Counted from the first letter of the stretch, positions 1 through 13,392 are shown. The stretch: 64,000 nt of DNA from Brachypodius melanocephalos (GCA_013398615.1 VZSR01003806.1:16142681-16206680), one strand, 5' to 3'. Made by a program: numbers and translations. The notes: generated by a model not told the origin, from the sequence alone.

Positions 1-2775
1 TACATTTGGCGCTTGTTTCTGATGATCTGAGTGATGGGCTCTGCTCCTCTGTGTTTTCTGTGCAAGGAACTAGAGCCTGACTGCCCAGGTCAGCTCTTTG
101 TGCTCTTGGTGACCCACGAGTTAGGGCACTGAGTTGGCTCATCTGAGTTGTAATTTATGGGCTGTGTGTCTCAGGTATGTATGGGAGTTAAAAAAGCTGG
201 AAATCTCAGCAAGGAATCCTCTTTCATCTTCACATGGAGTGGGAGAGAGATAGATTTGAGGGAAAATTAGATGTTCCTGTCCTTTGCCTAGAGTGGGTAG
301 TCAGTTTGCTCATTGCTGATGAAACCTACACTTTTCTTTTTGCAAACAAATGGGACAGAATTGCCTGTCTCCTCACATCCTTCTTTTACCTCTGCTGTTC
401 CAGTTTTCAGTCCTGGGAAAGGTCTGAATGAAAGCCTCTGAGTTGTACAGGTGCAGCCCACACTTCCTCTACCTTCTCCTTTCTCTGCCACAGAGATCAG
501 GTGGGGCACACCTGGACCAAGGGGAAAAGGACAATTATTTATCATGACAACCTGATAGGTGAGCACCTTTCTTTGAATAGATATGCTAATTAAAGGCAGT
601 CTGTGTGCTAATGACGTTTTTCCAAATTGTAACCAAGAACTCTAAGAAACTTGCTGGTCTCAGCAGTAAAATGTAGAGAGATTGCTTCTGGGAAATTTAT
701 GGTCTAGTGCTGAGGAAAACTTCCTTTGTTATCTCTACAGATTTAAGGAGTAGTTTATTTCTGCTGTCTGCTTTACTTATTTCCTTCATAAACTTTTGGA
801 CTAATTAGCTTGGATGACTTTTCTCCTGAAAAAGGATTAAGACAAAGAGTTAGGAGATAGATGAACATTAAATGTGCATTTTGACAGTGTTGCTGGCATT
901 CCTCCCCCCCCATTCCACCTTCTTGTAAAATCCCAAACTGCTTCCATCTCCTTTTCACTGTGCACTTCTGATGAAGTATCAGGGGTCTGATATAATTCTG
1001 AAGCTTCATCCAGGCCTTGTGGCAGAGTTGTTTGGTAATTGCTTCTCCTCTATGAGCTCAACTCTCACCCCAGTTCAGCACATACAGTTCTGAGGAGCAG
1101 GGTCATGGTGGCTTGTCCCAAGCTAAGTCCCAGATCAGTCCTAGATCCAGCTGCTGGGTGGGATTTAAATCCCTGGGTGAGATTTAAAACAGTCATGGCT
1201 CAGATTTGTGAAGCTGTTACTCAGAAATGAAAAATACGATGTTTCTTATCTTTAGATGAATTCACACCTGTCAAAGGTTTAAACAGCACTGGCAGAAGTA
1301 ACCAACTCACTCCTGTATTTAAAGACAATGTCTGTGTTAGGAATGTATGTGTCCTGGGCACACGCCAGGACACATGGTCTGTGGAGGGATGAGAGGCCAA
1401 CTGGACCCCCAGGCTGGCTGAAATGCCCTGCTGAAGTGCCCTTCCATCTCCACAGAGTGACCTTGAGGTGATGGTACTCCTACATAGCTCAGTAGATTGG
1501 CAATTTTAAATAGGTGACCCTGGACACTTTGCTATGGCCTGACCAGGACTGCAGTGCTGGTTTTAGCAATGCTTTACAAATGCCTAAAAAGTGCTTCTCC
1601 CTAATCTAAAGTGACCATGAAGTCCTAGACTGCAACATGTCCAGTGCAATGCCAAATGCATTCCCCCACCTGGCTTGCAGAGGAAAAGTAACGTTCAGTC
1701 TGGGATAGTCACTGACACCCCTTGTTGCTGAGCTGCCTCATGGTCAATGAGTGAGCCTTAGGATGTTTCCAGAGCCTGAACTAATCCAAATAGCTCGCCT
1801 GAGGGAGAAGAGAGGCACCCAAGGGACATTGGCTCAGTTATCCTTGAGGACTTTCTATTTTACTGGCTTTTGCTGCCTTAGCTAAATCTACCAGCCCTTA
1901 CCCTTCTGCAAAGTGTGCATTGGTAGAAGTTGATAGCCCTAAGGTGAGAGAGTCCAGGCTTTAATGAGGGAGCTGACTTGAGTGTACTGATGTGCAGACA
2001 AAGGCTTTGTGAGAGGACCTGTGCTCCTGAATCTAATTCTCTGTGCTTCACTGCTCCAGAGACTCACTTTTCTGGGGCTGGGAGAGTCACATATTGTTAT
2101 GCTTAATTTTAGGAGCTGTCTAGGAAATGACCTTCCCAGCCTCCAGGGTAAATAGGACTTCCACCAACCTCCCTTTGTGTGCATGGGTCATTTACATTTT
2201 ATGTTAAGGGACAGCATAGCTCAGACCATACTGCTTTCCAGAGAAAGGTGATAGTTCCACTATCAGCTGAGATTTAATACTTCCACAGCAGGCAAATCCT
2301 GTCGTATCAATTTGTTGTTCTGGCCCATTCCCAGGCAACTTGCCATTCCCTGGTACAAAAGCTCCCATTGTTGCCATTGGGCTGGTTCCTAACATGCTCA
2401 ATGATTCCTCCCTCACAGAAGTGCAATGTGTAGTATGAAATACAATGTTAAGGCTTGTAGATTATAACTAATTCTCAGCAGTACAACAGAGCAGACAATG
2501 ATAATTATGGAAATCTTAGGAGCTACCTGAAGATGAGCAGGAGATTGAGAAATTAGTCTACTATTACTAGCTTTAATTCTTCCAATTATTCAAAACACAT
2601 TTAATAAAACAGTCTATGTTTTGGCAAGAGAAACTATGATTAAAATTTTGTGGGGGAAAGTGGAGATAAAGGAGCAGCTCCCTGACTCAGGGAATCATAC
2701 CTGTCCTGTGGAGAGCTGCTGTACCATGTGGTTATGCGTGTATGAGAGAATTAAACACTTTTAAGGGACTGGAAT

Positions 2776-3262
2776 TCAATCAGAGAATAATCAATGGATT
2801 TAGGGTGGAAGGGACCATTGGAGGTCTTGTAGTTCAAGACCCCGCTTAAAGCAAGGTGGACCTCAAAATTGTGTTAGGGTGGTGTGATAATGCTCAATAT
2901 ACCCTGAAAATATCCCAAGAATGTGGCTTCCACAGGCTCTCTGGGCAACCTGTTCCAGGACTTACCCACTCTGCTGGTGAAAAATTTAGCTTGACTGGGC
3001 TTTCCTTTGTTACAACTTCTGACCTTTGCATCTTGTCCTCTCTCTGTGCTTCTGGGAAGGATCTGGCTTTCTCTTCAGTAACCAACCCCATTAGGAAGTG
3101 CAAGTCTGCAGTCAGGTCCTGCCCTTAATCTTTCCCAGACTAAACAAACATACTTTCATTACCCTTCTGTGTTATGTGCTCCAGCCCTCTAATCATCTTG
3201 GTGGTCCTCTCGGTGAACTCTCTTCAGTTTTTCAGCATCTCTGTCTGACTGGGATTTCCATG
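2776..3262 (-). repeat. CR1 LINE fragment
   Basis: Read on the plus strand this is the reverse complement of a CR1 3' end. It has GGTGGAAGGGACCATTGGAGG near the tail, then TCTCTGGGCAACCTGTTCCAG, and later CCAGCCCTCTAATCATCTTGG. It is old and diverged, with small indels. Confidence 0.82.
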
Positions 3263-3383
3263 AGTGCTGGGGAGATAGGAATCATCAGTCCCTTGGCCTC
3301 TGAAGAGAGGAGGATTTCAGCACAGGCTTTGAGTGTGTCTAAGTGCTTTCCTGGAGCTGGAACAAAGCTGTAACCACAGAGGT

Positions 3384-3452
3384 TTTGAAGTTGCTCAGGG
3401 TCTTGTTCAACTGGATTTTGAGCAACACCAAGAACAGAGATTACACATTTTC
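3384..3452 (-). repeat. Short CR1-like fragment
   Basis: GTTGCTCAGGGTCTTGTTCA followed by ACTGGATTTTGAGCAACACC resembles the CR1 3' region reverse complement. It also resembles the equivalent part of the copy at 7240-7310. It lies about 120 nt from the preceding copy and may be a remnant of a separate insertion. Confidence 0.5.
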
Positions 3453-5504
3453 ATGTTAAAAGGATCTGGGACAGTTCACAAATTGTCCTTGGGAGGTGAC
3501 TGTCTCTCATTGTTGACTTTAAAGAGATGCAAACATTGATAGTCCAGATTTTGATGTAAATTTAAATGCCCTATAATAAGGTTGATGCCTGCAAGATAAT
3601 GTGTTTACATAGTCTGTCTCAGCTTAGATCTGCTTCTGCCAGGGTGGGTGTCGAGTCAGGTGGGAGCAGGGTAGAGCAGATATGCTCTCCTCTGCTCATT
3701 GGTGGGGGAGTTTGGGGTTGAATGAGGATGCTGTGGTATTCTGGTGGTAAATGTGTTCAGTATTCCAAATAGGGAAGGCAGAAGTGGCTAAACTTTGTCA
3801 CCCACATTAGAACTGGGTAAATTACCATTTCCTATATTTACCCTGGAGACCACCAGTTTTCAGACGAGTGGATGTTACCCTGGTGACTGAAGGGTTCTCA
3901 GGTGTGATTTTGAGGAAGGTGTGTGGTGCTAAAATATGGGGATTTTTGTGTTTTTTAAAGCTCCAAGTCATCTGAAAACATCAAACTGGGTTTGAGTCAA
4001 TATTGCCCTTCTCAGTGATGGGCATATTAGTTAAGCCCTTCAAAAGCTTCTAGTTCACACAAGCCTTCCTTCTACCAGGAGGATTGCCATGGATCAGCTA
4101 CCTCCAGCTCTTTTTGGGAAGGCTGTGCCCTTCAATCTTCCTTTGATACTTTGATTGTGAGCTAGGTGCAGGGTTGGAGTGACCATGAGAACCTGATGGC
4201 AGCCATGTGTCCTGTCACATGAGCTGTGCTGAGAGTTGCTCCAAATATTTATGATCCTGTCCCCCTCCATCTCATCTGAAAAACATTTTGATACCTAAGC
4301 TAGGTCAAGCCTGAATGAAGAATAATTGCATTGCACTCTTGTTAGGTCTAGTGTCTTAGGAGAAAGAAACAGACTTTAAAACTCCTCCAACAGGATCTTC
4401 TGCCTGGCTTGGACAGGTTGTTGAAAGGCTCTTTATTACTGCTGGTTTTGGAAATTCCTGGATCACAGAGCTGTATGTGAGGCTCTAAGCAGCAGATCAG
4501 TCTCTTTTAGCTGTTGTTTCCAGATGGGAGATATCTCAGGAGCCTATCATTTTTTTCCTTTTCTTGTAGGGAACAAGAGCTGCTGGGAGGAATTACTTCA
4601 GTCTTGTGAGATCTTAGAGTCACTAAGCTCTGAAAGCTGCTTTTTGGGATTGTTGATTTGTTTTAGCAATTATTCCTTGCTGTCCTACTCTTTGCAGTCC
4701 TCAGGAAGGTTTCCATCCCACCTAAATGCTCTGTTTTTCTTTGGAGAATAATTCTGCTTGACCCTATGACTTTAATAACAATATATAAAAGGTTTTGGGT
4801 GCTTTCCCCCACAGCTTAGCCAAGATATAACAGTCCTGTTGTTCCTCAATGCACAGAAAGTAATGTCTACCCTGAAATTGTATCCAAGAAGTTTCTCTCC
4901 TTGTTACAGTGCACGTTGTGGAAACCCAAGATTTGTGCCCTTGGTTTATCCTCTGGGAGAGACAGTTCTGCTCCACAGAACCTGAGGCATTCTGCCAATT
5001 CCCCACTGTTGTTTTCATCCCCTGACCTTTCTCCTGGCTTACCCCCTCCCACCTCAGGGGTGAGAGGCAGTGGAAGGAAGATGGAGTTACAGCTTCCTAG
5101 ACATTTGGCTGTTTTGTCTTTTGTACATCACTTTGTGGCTGACAGGACATTATTTTTTTTCTTCAGAAAATGCCTTGCATGCTAATCTCTGTGCATTAGC
5201 TGATCACAACATAAATGCTTGTCCATTAATCCAATGCCTTCCTGTGTGTCTTTCATCTCCATGCTCTCCAGCATTCTCCTGTTTCACTTTTTCCCCTCTT
5301 TTGTCTTTAACTCTGTTTAGTACAATCCACCTCAGTACCACAACTCCAGGGTACAGAAACAGAGACAGATACTGTAATCAGATGGATGGACTCAGTTAAT
5401 AAACCTACCATCTGATTCTGAAGGGCTCTGCCAAGTCCAGTCTTCATGACACTGTGACAATGATGTCCCTTTCCACTATTCAGCTTATTTACAGACAATT
5501 CAAC

Positions 5505-5550
5505 TATTATTATTATTATTATTATTATTGTTATTATTATTATTATTATT
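5505..5550. repeat. (ATT)n microsatellite
   Basis: About 15 units of TAT/ATT in a row with one G interruption near the middle (TTG at 5529-5530). Confidence 0.95.
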
Positions 5551-5757
5551 GCTCTTTTACCTTCTGATATTTTGGGTAGCTTGAGAGCAAAACTCAGTGC
5601 AAAGTAAGCTTGGCATTTCTCTGTCCTAACTTCTTTGGAGTCTACCATGCAGATTTCTGTATCTGAGATCCTGGGCTCTCTGTATAGGCCTTGCAGAGGT
5701 GCAGGTACTCTAATCATCAGGCAGGAGCAGCTGTACCAGCTTGAGCTGAAGGACCAT

Positions 5758-5818
5758 CATAACCACTCTGGACAACCTGTTCTAGTATCTGAGCAGTCTC
5801 ACAGCTTAAGAACTTCAT
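5758..5818 (-). repeat. Possible short CR1 remnant
   Basis: CTCTGGACAACCTGTTCTAG and the following CTCACAGCTTAAGAACTTC loosely match the CR1 segment CTCTGGGCAACCTGTTCCAG / CTCACAGTAAAGAATTTC. It is too short to be sure. Confidence 0.35.
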
Positions 5819-7055
5819 AAATCAAGGGCTGTATGTGAGTTAATTGGTTCTTGGTGGATTTTTCTTCTATTCATGGATGTTGTGCTGGTTTTGGTCTGTG
5901 TGAATGTTTGAGATCTGCAGAAGTACAGTGGCCACAAGTGCCACAGTTCAGCTTCGCAGGCAGTAAGAAAATCCCCCCTTTTTATTTTAATTGAAAGAAA
6001 TAGCACTTTCAATCCTTTCATCTCCCTTCCTTACTTCCACTTTCTGGTGGTCTCTCTCACATCCCAGCTGCCTGTCTTGCATGTAGAAGAGGGTTAGTTG
6101 CAATTTAACACCTTTCTCTTTAATGTCTCTGGGTTCTCTGCATGATTTCTGAGTGGGGAAGGAGGTGGGAAGTGGATCTAGTGATGCAGACACTCTTCTG
6201 AGTATGAATGTTGAATGGTTATACAGTGACTCCATGGTGGTTTCTGCAGTGGCTCCTATTCCTTCCTAATAATTCCTAGGGTTTTTTCCCTGATTATTAA
6301 TGAGTATTGTTTTTTACATTTTTCACAGAACTTTTACTACTCCAAGACTCCTATCATGCGTTACTTTGTTTTACTTACATTTTCTTTTATTTGGGATTTT
6401 TGACCAAAGTTCAGTACCTGCAGTAAACTTGGCAGAACTTTCACTGTGTGACACTTCAGACCTGGGCTGTGTGTGTGCTTTAGCATAAGACATTACAGGA
6501 ATGCCTGCCTGATTTTTCTCCTTTTTGCTGAGAGATTGCTTGTGGTGATCCAGGAAGGCATTTGTTGAGATTTGGAGACAGAACTTCAGAAGTAGTCAAG
6601 AAGGCTACAAGGGAATGCTGTTCGTTGTGAAACATCTGGACACTAAGTCATAATGTAAAACTCTTAAGAAATTTTTCAGATTTCGTTATCTAAAACTCTG
6701 TTCCTGTAGCACTCTCCATGTTTGCATCAGAGTAAATCTAATTAATAAACACAGATGTGAAGACTAAACAAATCCTGAAAGGTGATATCAGTACAGTGCT
6801 TACTCAGCAGTCAGAGTGCCAAGTGCCATTTCCATTGTCTGGAGCAGCAGTTTGCTTGAATGATAACATTGTTTATAAAGGTCAGTGATGCTGCTTGTGC
6901 AGGAGATGTACCTGGGAGGGCCTTTTCTTGCTTCCCTGAACTCTGTTTCAGGACAATTCAAGTATAACTAATAGGCATCTCTGTGTGAGCAGAGCTGAGA
7001 TGATTCTGAAATGCACCTGGGGTCATGACAAACAGAATTTCTGCTCTGAACGAAG

Positions 7056-7074
7056 TTTTTTTTTTTTTTTTTTT
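7056..7074. repeat. Poly(T) run
   Basis: Nineteen T in a row, about 60 nt before the 7135 CR1 block. It could be a mononucleotide repeat or an antisense poly(A) scar. Confidence 0.9.
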
Positions 7075-7134
7075 CCCTCAAGCTGTTTTAAAGGAGACTG
7101 GGACATGTCCATGCATCCTGAGAAGTGATTATAC

Positions 7135-8012
7135 CACAGAATCACTGAGGCTGGAAAATCACAGAATCATAAAATCATTTAGTTAAAAAAGACCTCTAAG
7201 ATCATCTTGTCCAGCCTATTTTCTTGGAGCAGGGTGACCTACAGCAGGTTGTTCAGGGCTCTGTCTACTTGGATTTTGAATATCTGGAAGGTTGGAGACT
7301 CCACAATGTCTCTGGGCAACCCACTCCAGAGTTTGATCACTTTCACAGTTACAAACACACACTTAAATGGAATATCCTGTATTTAATTTTGTTCCCATTG
7401 CTTCTTGTTCATTCACTGGATACCAATGAGAAGAGTCTGTCTCTGTGTTCTTTACTCCCTGGCCCATCAGTCATTTATACACATTGACAAGATCCCCCTG
7501 AGCCTTCTCTTGTCCAGTCTAAGCAGTCCCAGCTTTCTCAGCCTCTCATTTTATGTAACAGATGCTTCATCCCTTGAGTTTTGTGGCCCTTTGATGCACT
7601 CATACCAGTGTGCCAGTTTCTTGTTTGCACAGGGGAATTCAGAAGTGGACCCAACACTCCAGCTGGGTCTCACCAGTGCTGAGGGGCAGGCTTTCCTCTC
7701 CTGACCTGCTGCTGATGCTCCTACCAAAGGCTGGCTTTGTTGTGAGGGCCCATTACTGGCTCATGGTCACCTTGACATCGGCCAGGACGCCCTGGTTCTT
7801 TTCTACTGAGTTGCTTTTCAGCCTGTTGTTCCCCAGCATGGTGCACAGGGATGTTCCTCCCTGTGAGCAGTCTTGGCATTTTCCTTTAGTTAAAATTAAT
7901 GAGATTCCTGTTTGCTCGTTTCTGCAGACTGTCAGGATTCCCTCTGAATGATGGAACAACCATCTGGTCTATCAACTGTTCCTTCCTGTTCTGCGTTATC
8001 TGCAAGTATGCA
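7135..8012 (-). repeat. Long CR1 LINE fragment
   Basis: This is the longest CR1 fragment in the window, about 0.88 kb, inserted antisense to EVA1C. It starts with the tail ACAGAATCATAAAATCAT, then AAAGACCTCTAAGATCATC and CTCTGGGCAACCCACTCCAG. Further in come GATCCCCCTGAGCCTTCTCT and CCAACACTCCAGCTGGGTCT. It is old and diverged. The plus-strand open frames at 7224-7951 are antisense reading of this repeat, not genes. The tail appears twice (see findings). Confidence 0.92.
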
Positions 8013-8159
8013 AAGGCCATGCACAGGTTCAGAGGTGTTCCTTAGTGTTAGAAAACATAACATTAGCCTCAACAGCAGAAAATCTGGGCGCAGGTCCCTG
8101 TCCTGACCTAAACCAGGATAATGTAGGGGAGAATATGCTTCAATCTAAGGTATCTGAAG

Positions 8160-8283
8160 AGAAAAGAACCCAAACAAACAAAAACAAAAGCGAAAGCAAA
8201 AGCAGAACCAAACCCAAACCAAACAAAAAACCCCAACAACCCAAAACCAAAACCAAACCAAACCCAAACCCAGCTAACCAAAC
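8160..8283. repeat. C/A-rich low-complexity tract
   Basis: About 120 nt made almost only of A and C on this strand, built from CCAAA, CCCAAA and CAAA units. The other strand is a run of G2-G4 blocks spaced by T. The open frames across it are low-complexity artefacts. Confidence 0.9.
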
Positions 8284-9308
8284 GAGTCACCTTTTCTGGG
8301 TGGGATGACGTGTCTGAGTCCAGCATGGAGCTGGGATACAGCTGGGACATGCACTCAGATGCAGCAACTCGGAAATGCTCCCAGATCTTGCAGTTTAATC
8401 ACAGCCTTTAGCTGTAGCACTGTCCATATATGAGCACGGTCCTCAGTGACTTTTCAGGCAGCTGCCCCTGAAGCTGTTTGGGCCCGTGGTGTGCTTTGGG
8501 CTGGGGTACAATAGGTACGAGGCAAACGTGCACTGTGGATGTAGCTGCTGTTACAGCTGTGAGGCAAAGAGCCCTTCAAAGTGTTACTCTGCTAAAGAAA
8601 TCCCTTCCTCTCACCTATTAGTCAAAACAACTGCTCTGTGTCAAAGCAGCACAAACAGCTTTTAGCCAGAAAGCTTTTGTCGCTGCTGTTTCGCTGGGGC
8701 CTGCCTGCCCTGCCCGGCTGCTGTCCCCACACAAGGGGTGAGTGCAGTACTCGGCTTCATAAATTCCACTGTCGGCTTTCCATTGTCCCTTTGTTCCTCG
8801 TTGCCAAGGAAGCCAAATATTATTTCTGTCCTTGAAAGAAATTGCAAATATGGGGAATGGCTTCAGTAAGAGGTGGGGAGAAATATCTTTTGTGTTCTCT
8901 CTTATTGCCTTTACAGAGCTGATTTGGGTGATGTGGTAAAATGGGGCTGTTCTGTCTTTTCTCTGTTAGTCAGATGTCTTTATTATTATTAACTTGTATT
9001 CCAGACTAAGCAGTTCCCTCTCTTTGTGTATCCTTTCATCCCCTTTGTCACATCCTGAAGTGCTACTGACTGGTCCTGAATAAAAATCAGTCTGCATTTA
9101 TATCACTTTACCCCAGGCTTTCTGTGACCCCTGATACTTCACATTTGCAGGCCTGTAATTTTTTTCCTGGTCTTCCCATGGATATAGATGTAGGTCCGTC
9201 CTCAGCTGGTACTTGGAAAACTGAGGTGCAGGTGAAACTGCTGTGAGATGAAGTGCTCTGGGAGCTCTAGCTGGCCCTGCGGCTTCCAGACTGAGATGAC
9301 CATTCTTG

Positions 9309-9432
9309 ATCACAGAATCAGAGAATGGTTTGGGTTGAAAGGAACCTTAAAGTCCATCTTGTTCCAACCCCCTGCCATAAGCACAGACACCTTCCACTAG
9401 ACCAGATTGCTCAGCTCGTTCCACTTGAGCAC
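9309..9432 (-). repeat. CR1 LINE 3' end
   Basis: CACAGAATCAGAGAATGGTT then GGGTTGAAAGGAACCTTAAAG and CACCTTCCACTAGACCAG. This is a short, 5'-truncated copy of the younger CR1 type also seen at 16670, 23741, 45175 and 59120. Confidence 0.93.
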
Positions 9433-10247
9433 CAGGAAGGTATAGCTTGTTTAGCAGGTAGAAAGGAAACTCCTGCATTAATACTTGATCTTCAGCCCAA
9501 GGTGCAGAGATGGTTCTGCCTTTACTCCCAAGTGCTAATTTCCTGTCTTTTCCAGGAGGAACATGTGGTAACTTCAGGTCAGGTGACTTCAGGCTGCCTG
9601 GGCAGTGTTACAGCTCGGACTGGTGATGCTCAAGATGGCTGTCTATTGATAGTATTGTTTATATCAAACAATAAAAGAGCAATTTACCTGTGAAATCATC
9701 GTTCCTGCTATCCCGACAACATTTATCATGGCTTAAAGTTGTCCAGTTGCTGATGAATAATAAATTCCCTCTTGGCTAAAGTCAATGGCTTAAACAGCAG
9801 ATGCTGCTCTGGCAATTTTGTCCGGTTGTGGCAGATGCAACACACTGCACGTTCTGTTAAGGCAATACTTGAGGTTTGTAGCCAGGTCATCAGAGACAGA
9901 GCATATCAGAAATTAGGAGAGACTTATGCAAACCTACTTTATAATACTCTTTTTTTTTTTTAAACCCACCTCTTTTTACAGCCTCTCCGAGCTCCCATTG
10001 TTTCCTGAATTTTTTTTAAAACCTTTTTGTAAGCAGGTATGATTTAGAAATAATAGATCACATAAGGACATAAAAACTATAGAAATTGATAGTTTTGCTC
10101 AAAATCTTTATCTTTTCTCCTTTTTACTATTTTAGGGCTGATCTCTGTTCTTCCAGTTTCAAGTGACCCAGTCTCCACAATCCTTCCAGCTGATTCTTGC
10201 TGTCAGGATAAGCTCCTGAGACCACACTTCTAACTGACAAATGAGAA

Positions 10248-10400
10248 AGAGATTTTTCTTTTTATACGTCTACTCTAACCTGTGTCTTCTTTTGTTTTCC
10301 CTTTTTCATTTCCTTCTTCTTCCCTTACTCTGCTTTATCCTTTCACTGTTTAGCCTTTTCTATCTTGTCTCAGTCTCTGCTCATTTTCTTTCATCTCTTG
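10248..10400. repeat. Pyrimidine-rich tract
   Basis: About 150 nt dominated by T and C on the plus strand, with runs such as TTTCCTTCTTCTTCCCTTACTC, interrupted by occasional purines. No exon follows it with a usable frame or donor, so I do not call a splice acceptor. Confidence 0.6.
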
Positions 10401-13317
10401 GGGTTCATAAAGCTGCCAAGGCCTGGCCAAAGCAAAGAGAAATACGCATTTCACAGGCAAAGGTCATGCATAGGGCAGCATCATAGCTCTCACTGCAGGT
10501 CCTGGGGAAAAGGATGCAAGTTTGTTTTGGAGCTATTGCTTTCATTAAATTTGACAAATCTACCCTCAATAAGAATAAATAAATAAAATGTGGAATGTAA
10601 AGCAGAAGGAAAAGGGAGATGTGAAAACCCCAGTGCTGGAAACAAGGTTTTGCCTAACTTTTGTATTGTCTTGGGAGGTGAGTTCTGGGAGAACAAAGCA
10701 TGAGGTCTCTAGTCTGGAGGGAAATCACAAATCTGGGTTCTCTGCTGTGTCTCAGCAGAGCTCATATTGTATGTCTGTGAGCAGTAGTTGCCCTTCCCAA
10801 TATAGGTGGTGATTTGTTATCATCCCCCAGATTTTTCTGCTTTTTTATTGGAAAAATTGCCAGGTGGGAAAACAATTCAGTGATTTGACCTCCTTGAGCA
10901 GGCTGATTGCCAACCCTACCTATCATTGCACAGCACCAAATGAGAGAGGCCTTGAATTTTAGTTGTCAAGGCAAAAAAGATTCTAATAAAAATGACCATT
11001 GTAGTGCTGAACTGCTTTTTAAAATCAATGTGGAAGACTACAACCTGACTGGAAGAATTTTCCTGTAGGAAAACTTTTCCCTGCCAAGTTGGTATTTGCA
11101 CATGTAAGTCACGCTGTATTATTTCATGCAAGGTAACAGGACTTCAGATTTGCTCTCTGGGATCACAAGAGTTGTTCAACATTTTCACCTGCCAGTTGAA
11201 ATCCACATTTTTCAGGGATGTGTGGTCACTCTGAGAGCCCCAGAGCTGGCTCCTGGCACTGTGTGCAAAGCACTCACATCTGCTTGTGATGGCTTTAGCA
11301 GCAGTTCCCGTGGGGTTATGCACTTTTGCCTTCCCTCCTGCCATTTACCCCAGTCTAAATAAATCTGCCATTGCCCTGTACTCGTAGTCTTGTCAGAATA
11401 ATTTCTTCTGAATAGGCAGAAACCTGTTTATTCAGTTTTGGTGTTTCTTAACCCTTGTCAGATTGTCATGGCTGAGTTCTTGATTTGCTGAAAGGATTGG
11501 TCTGTGTGCATAAAGTCTTTTCTGACACTTGCATGGTCAAATAACCACTTTCTTTGCCCCAGCGTGATCTGCTGTGCAAAAGCTTTGACTTAATTTGGGT
11601 GGTAGCAGGATACTTCCCTGTCATTCCCAGTAAAGCTGTGGGCAAAGACCAGGCTTGATTTTAGGCACATCTTCTGCTGAGGCTCACAGTTATAGAATGG
11701 CTGATTTACAGTTCCCTTGCTGCATGCTTTGGTACAAAAACAAACCCTGCCCTCTGTGTTTGAAATGGTGAAATGGTTTTGGTCAAATTGGGTCATTCCA
11801 AATCATCCCAAGTTGCTGCTCTGTCTCTCACTGTCTCGCTGTGTGGGAGCATGAAGGAGCTGTTACAGACGTTACCAGAGATGAACATAATCTGCTTTCA
11901 TGACAGATGCCAAATATTTCCTATTTCTAGAAAAGATCAGGGACCAAATTTTCTTTGGTATGTGGTGAACTGGTAAATCCCATGCTTTCTAAATACTAGA
12001 GATAAAAAAGGTGCATTCATTGGGCATAAAGGTGCATCAGGAGGCTGCTGTCAGGCACTGTGCTTGCCAGCATTGACTTCTGATATAGCTGAGGGCCCAA
12101 GAAAGGATTTGATGGAGATAGAAATGCCATATGACACAAGTTTGATTTCAGGAATTTTAGTCTCTGGACCAGAAGGTGCAGAACAGTTATCAGTCTCTCG
12201 CCCTAAGACATAGTGATGCTTCTAGGAAAGGCTGAATGTGGGGACAGATCCTGTTTGAGCTCTTAAATCTGGCTGCAGGAAGTCTCCAAGCTTTGGGATT
12301 GTTTTTCTCTCAGCTAGGCTCTTTCAATTTGCATTTTAATTTTGTAATGATGTTGATTTTCAAGGTTGAATTTTTCATAAGAATTTATCACCTGAAGGGG
12401 TGGGATCAAAAGGACTTTGCTGTGAAAATGCAAGTCCAGATGAACACCAGTGAGACTTCTATATATGAGGAAAGGTGCATTGGTAGTTATGCATGTGTCA
12501 TGAAGTGTTATATGGGTATAATTATGAAAGACTAATTATATCACTGTAGTTTTGCTGTTAAAAATCTCTTGTATATAAACCACCTAGATAAAACTGTCCT
12601 TTGAATAAAATAAATCTGTTATAACTTAATTTAGAAGAGCTGCATGGCCGCGGTGGTGTAAGTTCTTTATTGCTACTTAGAATGCAATGGCAAGGCCAGA
12701 GTGAGCAGTGCTGTGATTTATGTGTGGGATGACTGTGTTTTGGAAAGGACTTGGTTGAGAGCCAAGGAGAAAGAGCCAGTTGAAGCTGCTCAGGAAGTAT
12801 CACTCGTGTAGTTCCCTCAGCTGTAAAGCGATGACCTTAAGCCTTACTGCAGCTGTATCTCTGGAATGAAATAGTACCCAGCTTGTCACAGTGCATGGAA
12901 TTGACCTTTGGGGGCTGTTGGAAGTATAGTCTAAATCTCTCTCAAAAGCACAGCTCTCATTCTCTGAGCGCTGAACAAATCCCATAAGGCTTCCCAAGAT
13001 GAGCTGGTTATGCCATAAGATATATTTTATGAATTTGATTGCACTATGTGCAATATACTTTATGTATTTGACACATAATACATACTACTGCAAGTTATCC
13101 TTTTTTTCAATTAAAGCAAGACATTAATATTTATAATCTGTAACACTACCATATTGCTCATATAATATATTAATATTTATGAAGTTATGACACTATTCTA
13201 ACAAAGCATTCTAAGTAATTTAGTACTGCAAAAAGTGAACTCCTCAGTTGTAGTGGGGTTCAGGTTTTCCTGCAACTTAAATTAGGTAAAATATTTTGAA
13301 AAGTTGCTTGGTTTTTT

Positions 13318-13392
13318 TAACACATATGTGTGTGCATATGTCTACATATAAATATATTTTTATATACACACACACACAGGTACACACACATG
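13318..13392. repeat. Compound TG/TA/CA dinucleotide repeat
   Basis: CACATATGTGTGTGCATATG is followed by TATATTTTTATATAC, then ACACACACACACAGG and TACACACACATGG. This is an imperfect alternating purine-pyrimidine tract of about 75 nt. Confidence 0.85.

Noticed and set aside
7224..7951. Three overlapping plus-strand open frames (87-113 residues)
   Set aside because: They are the antisense of the CR1 copy at 7135-8012.
8045..8350. Lys/Pro/Asn-rich and Phe/Gly-rich open frames on opposite strands
   Set aside because: Both come from the C/A low-complexity tract. The same applies to the frames at 24509-24983.
10248..10420. Long pyrimidine tract as a splice acceptor of an extra exon
   Set aside because: No AG plus open frame plus donor follows in the phase needed by the next EVA1C exon.
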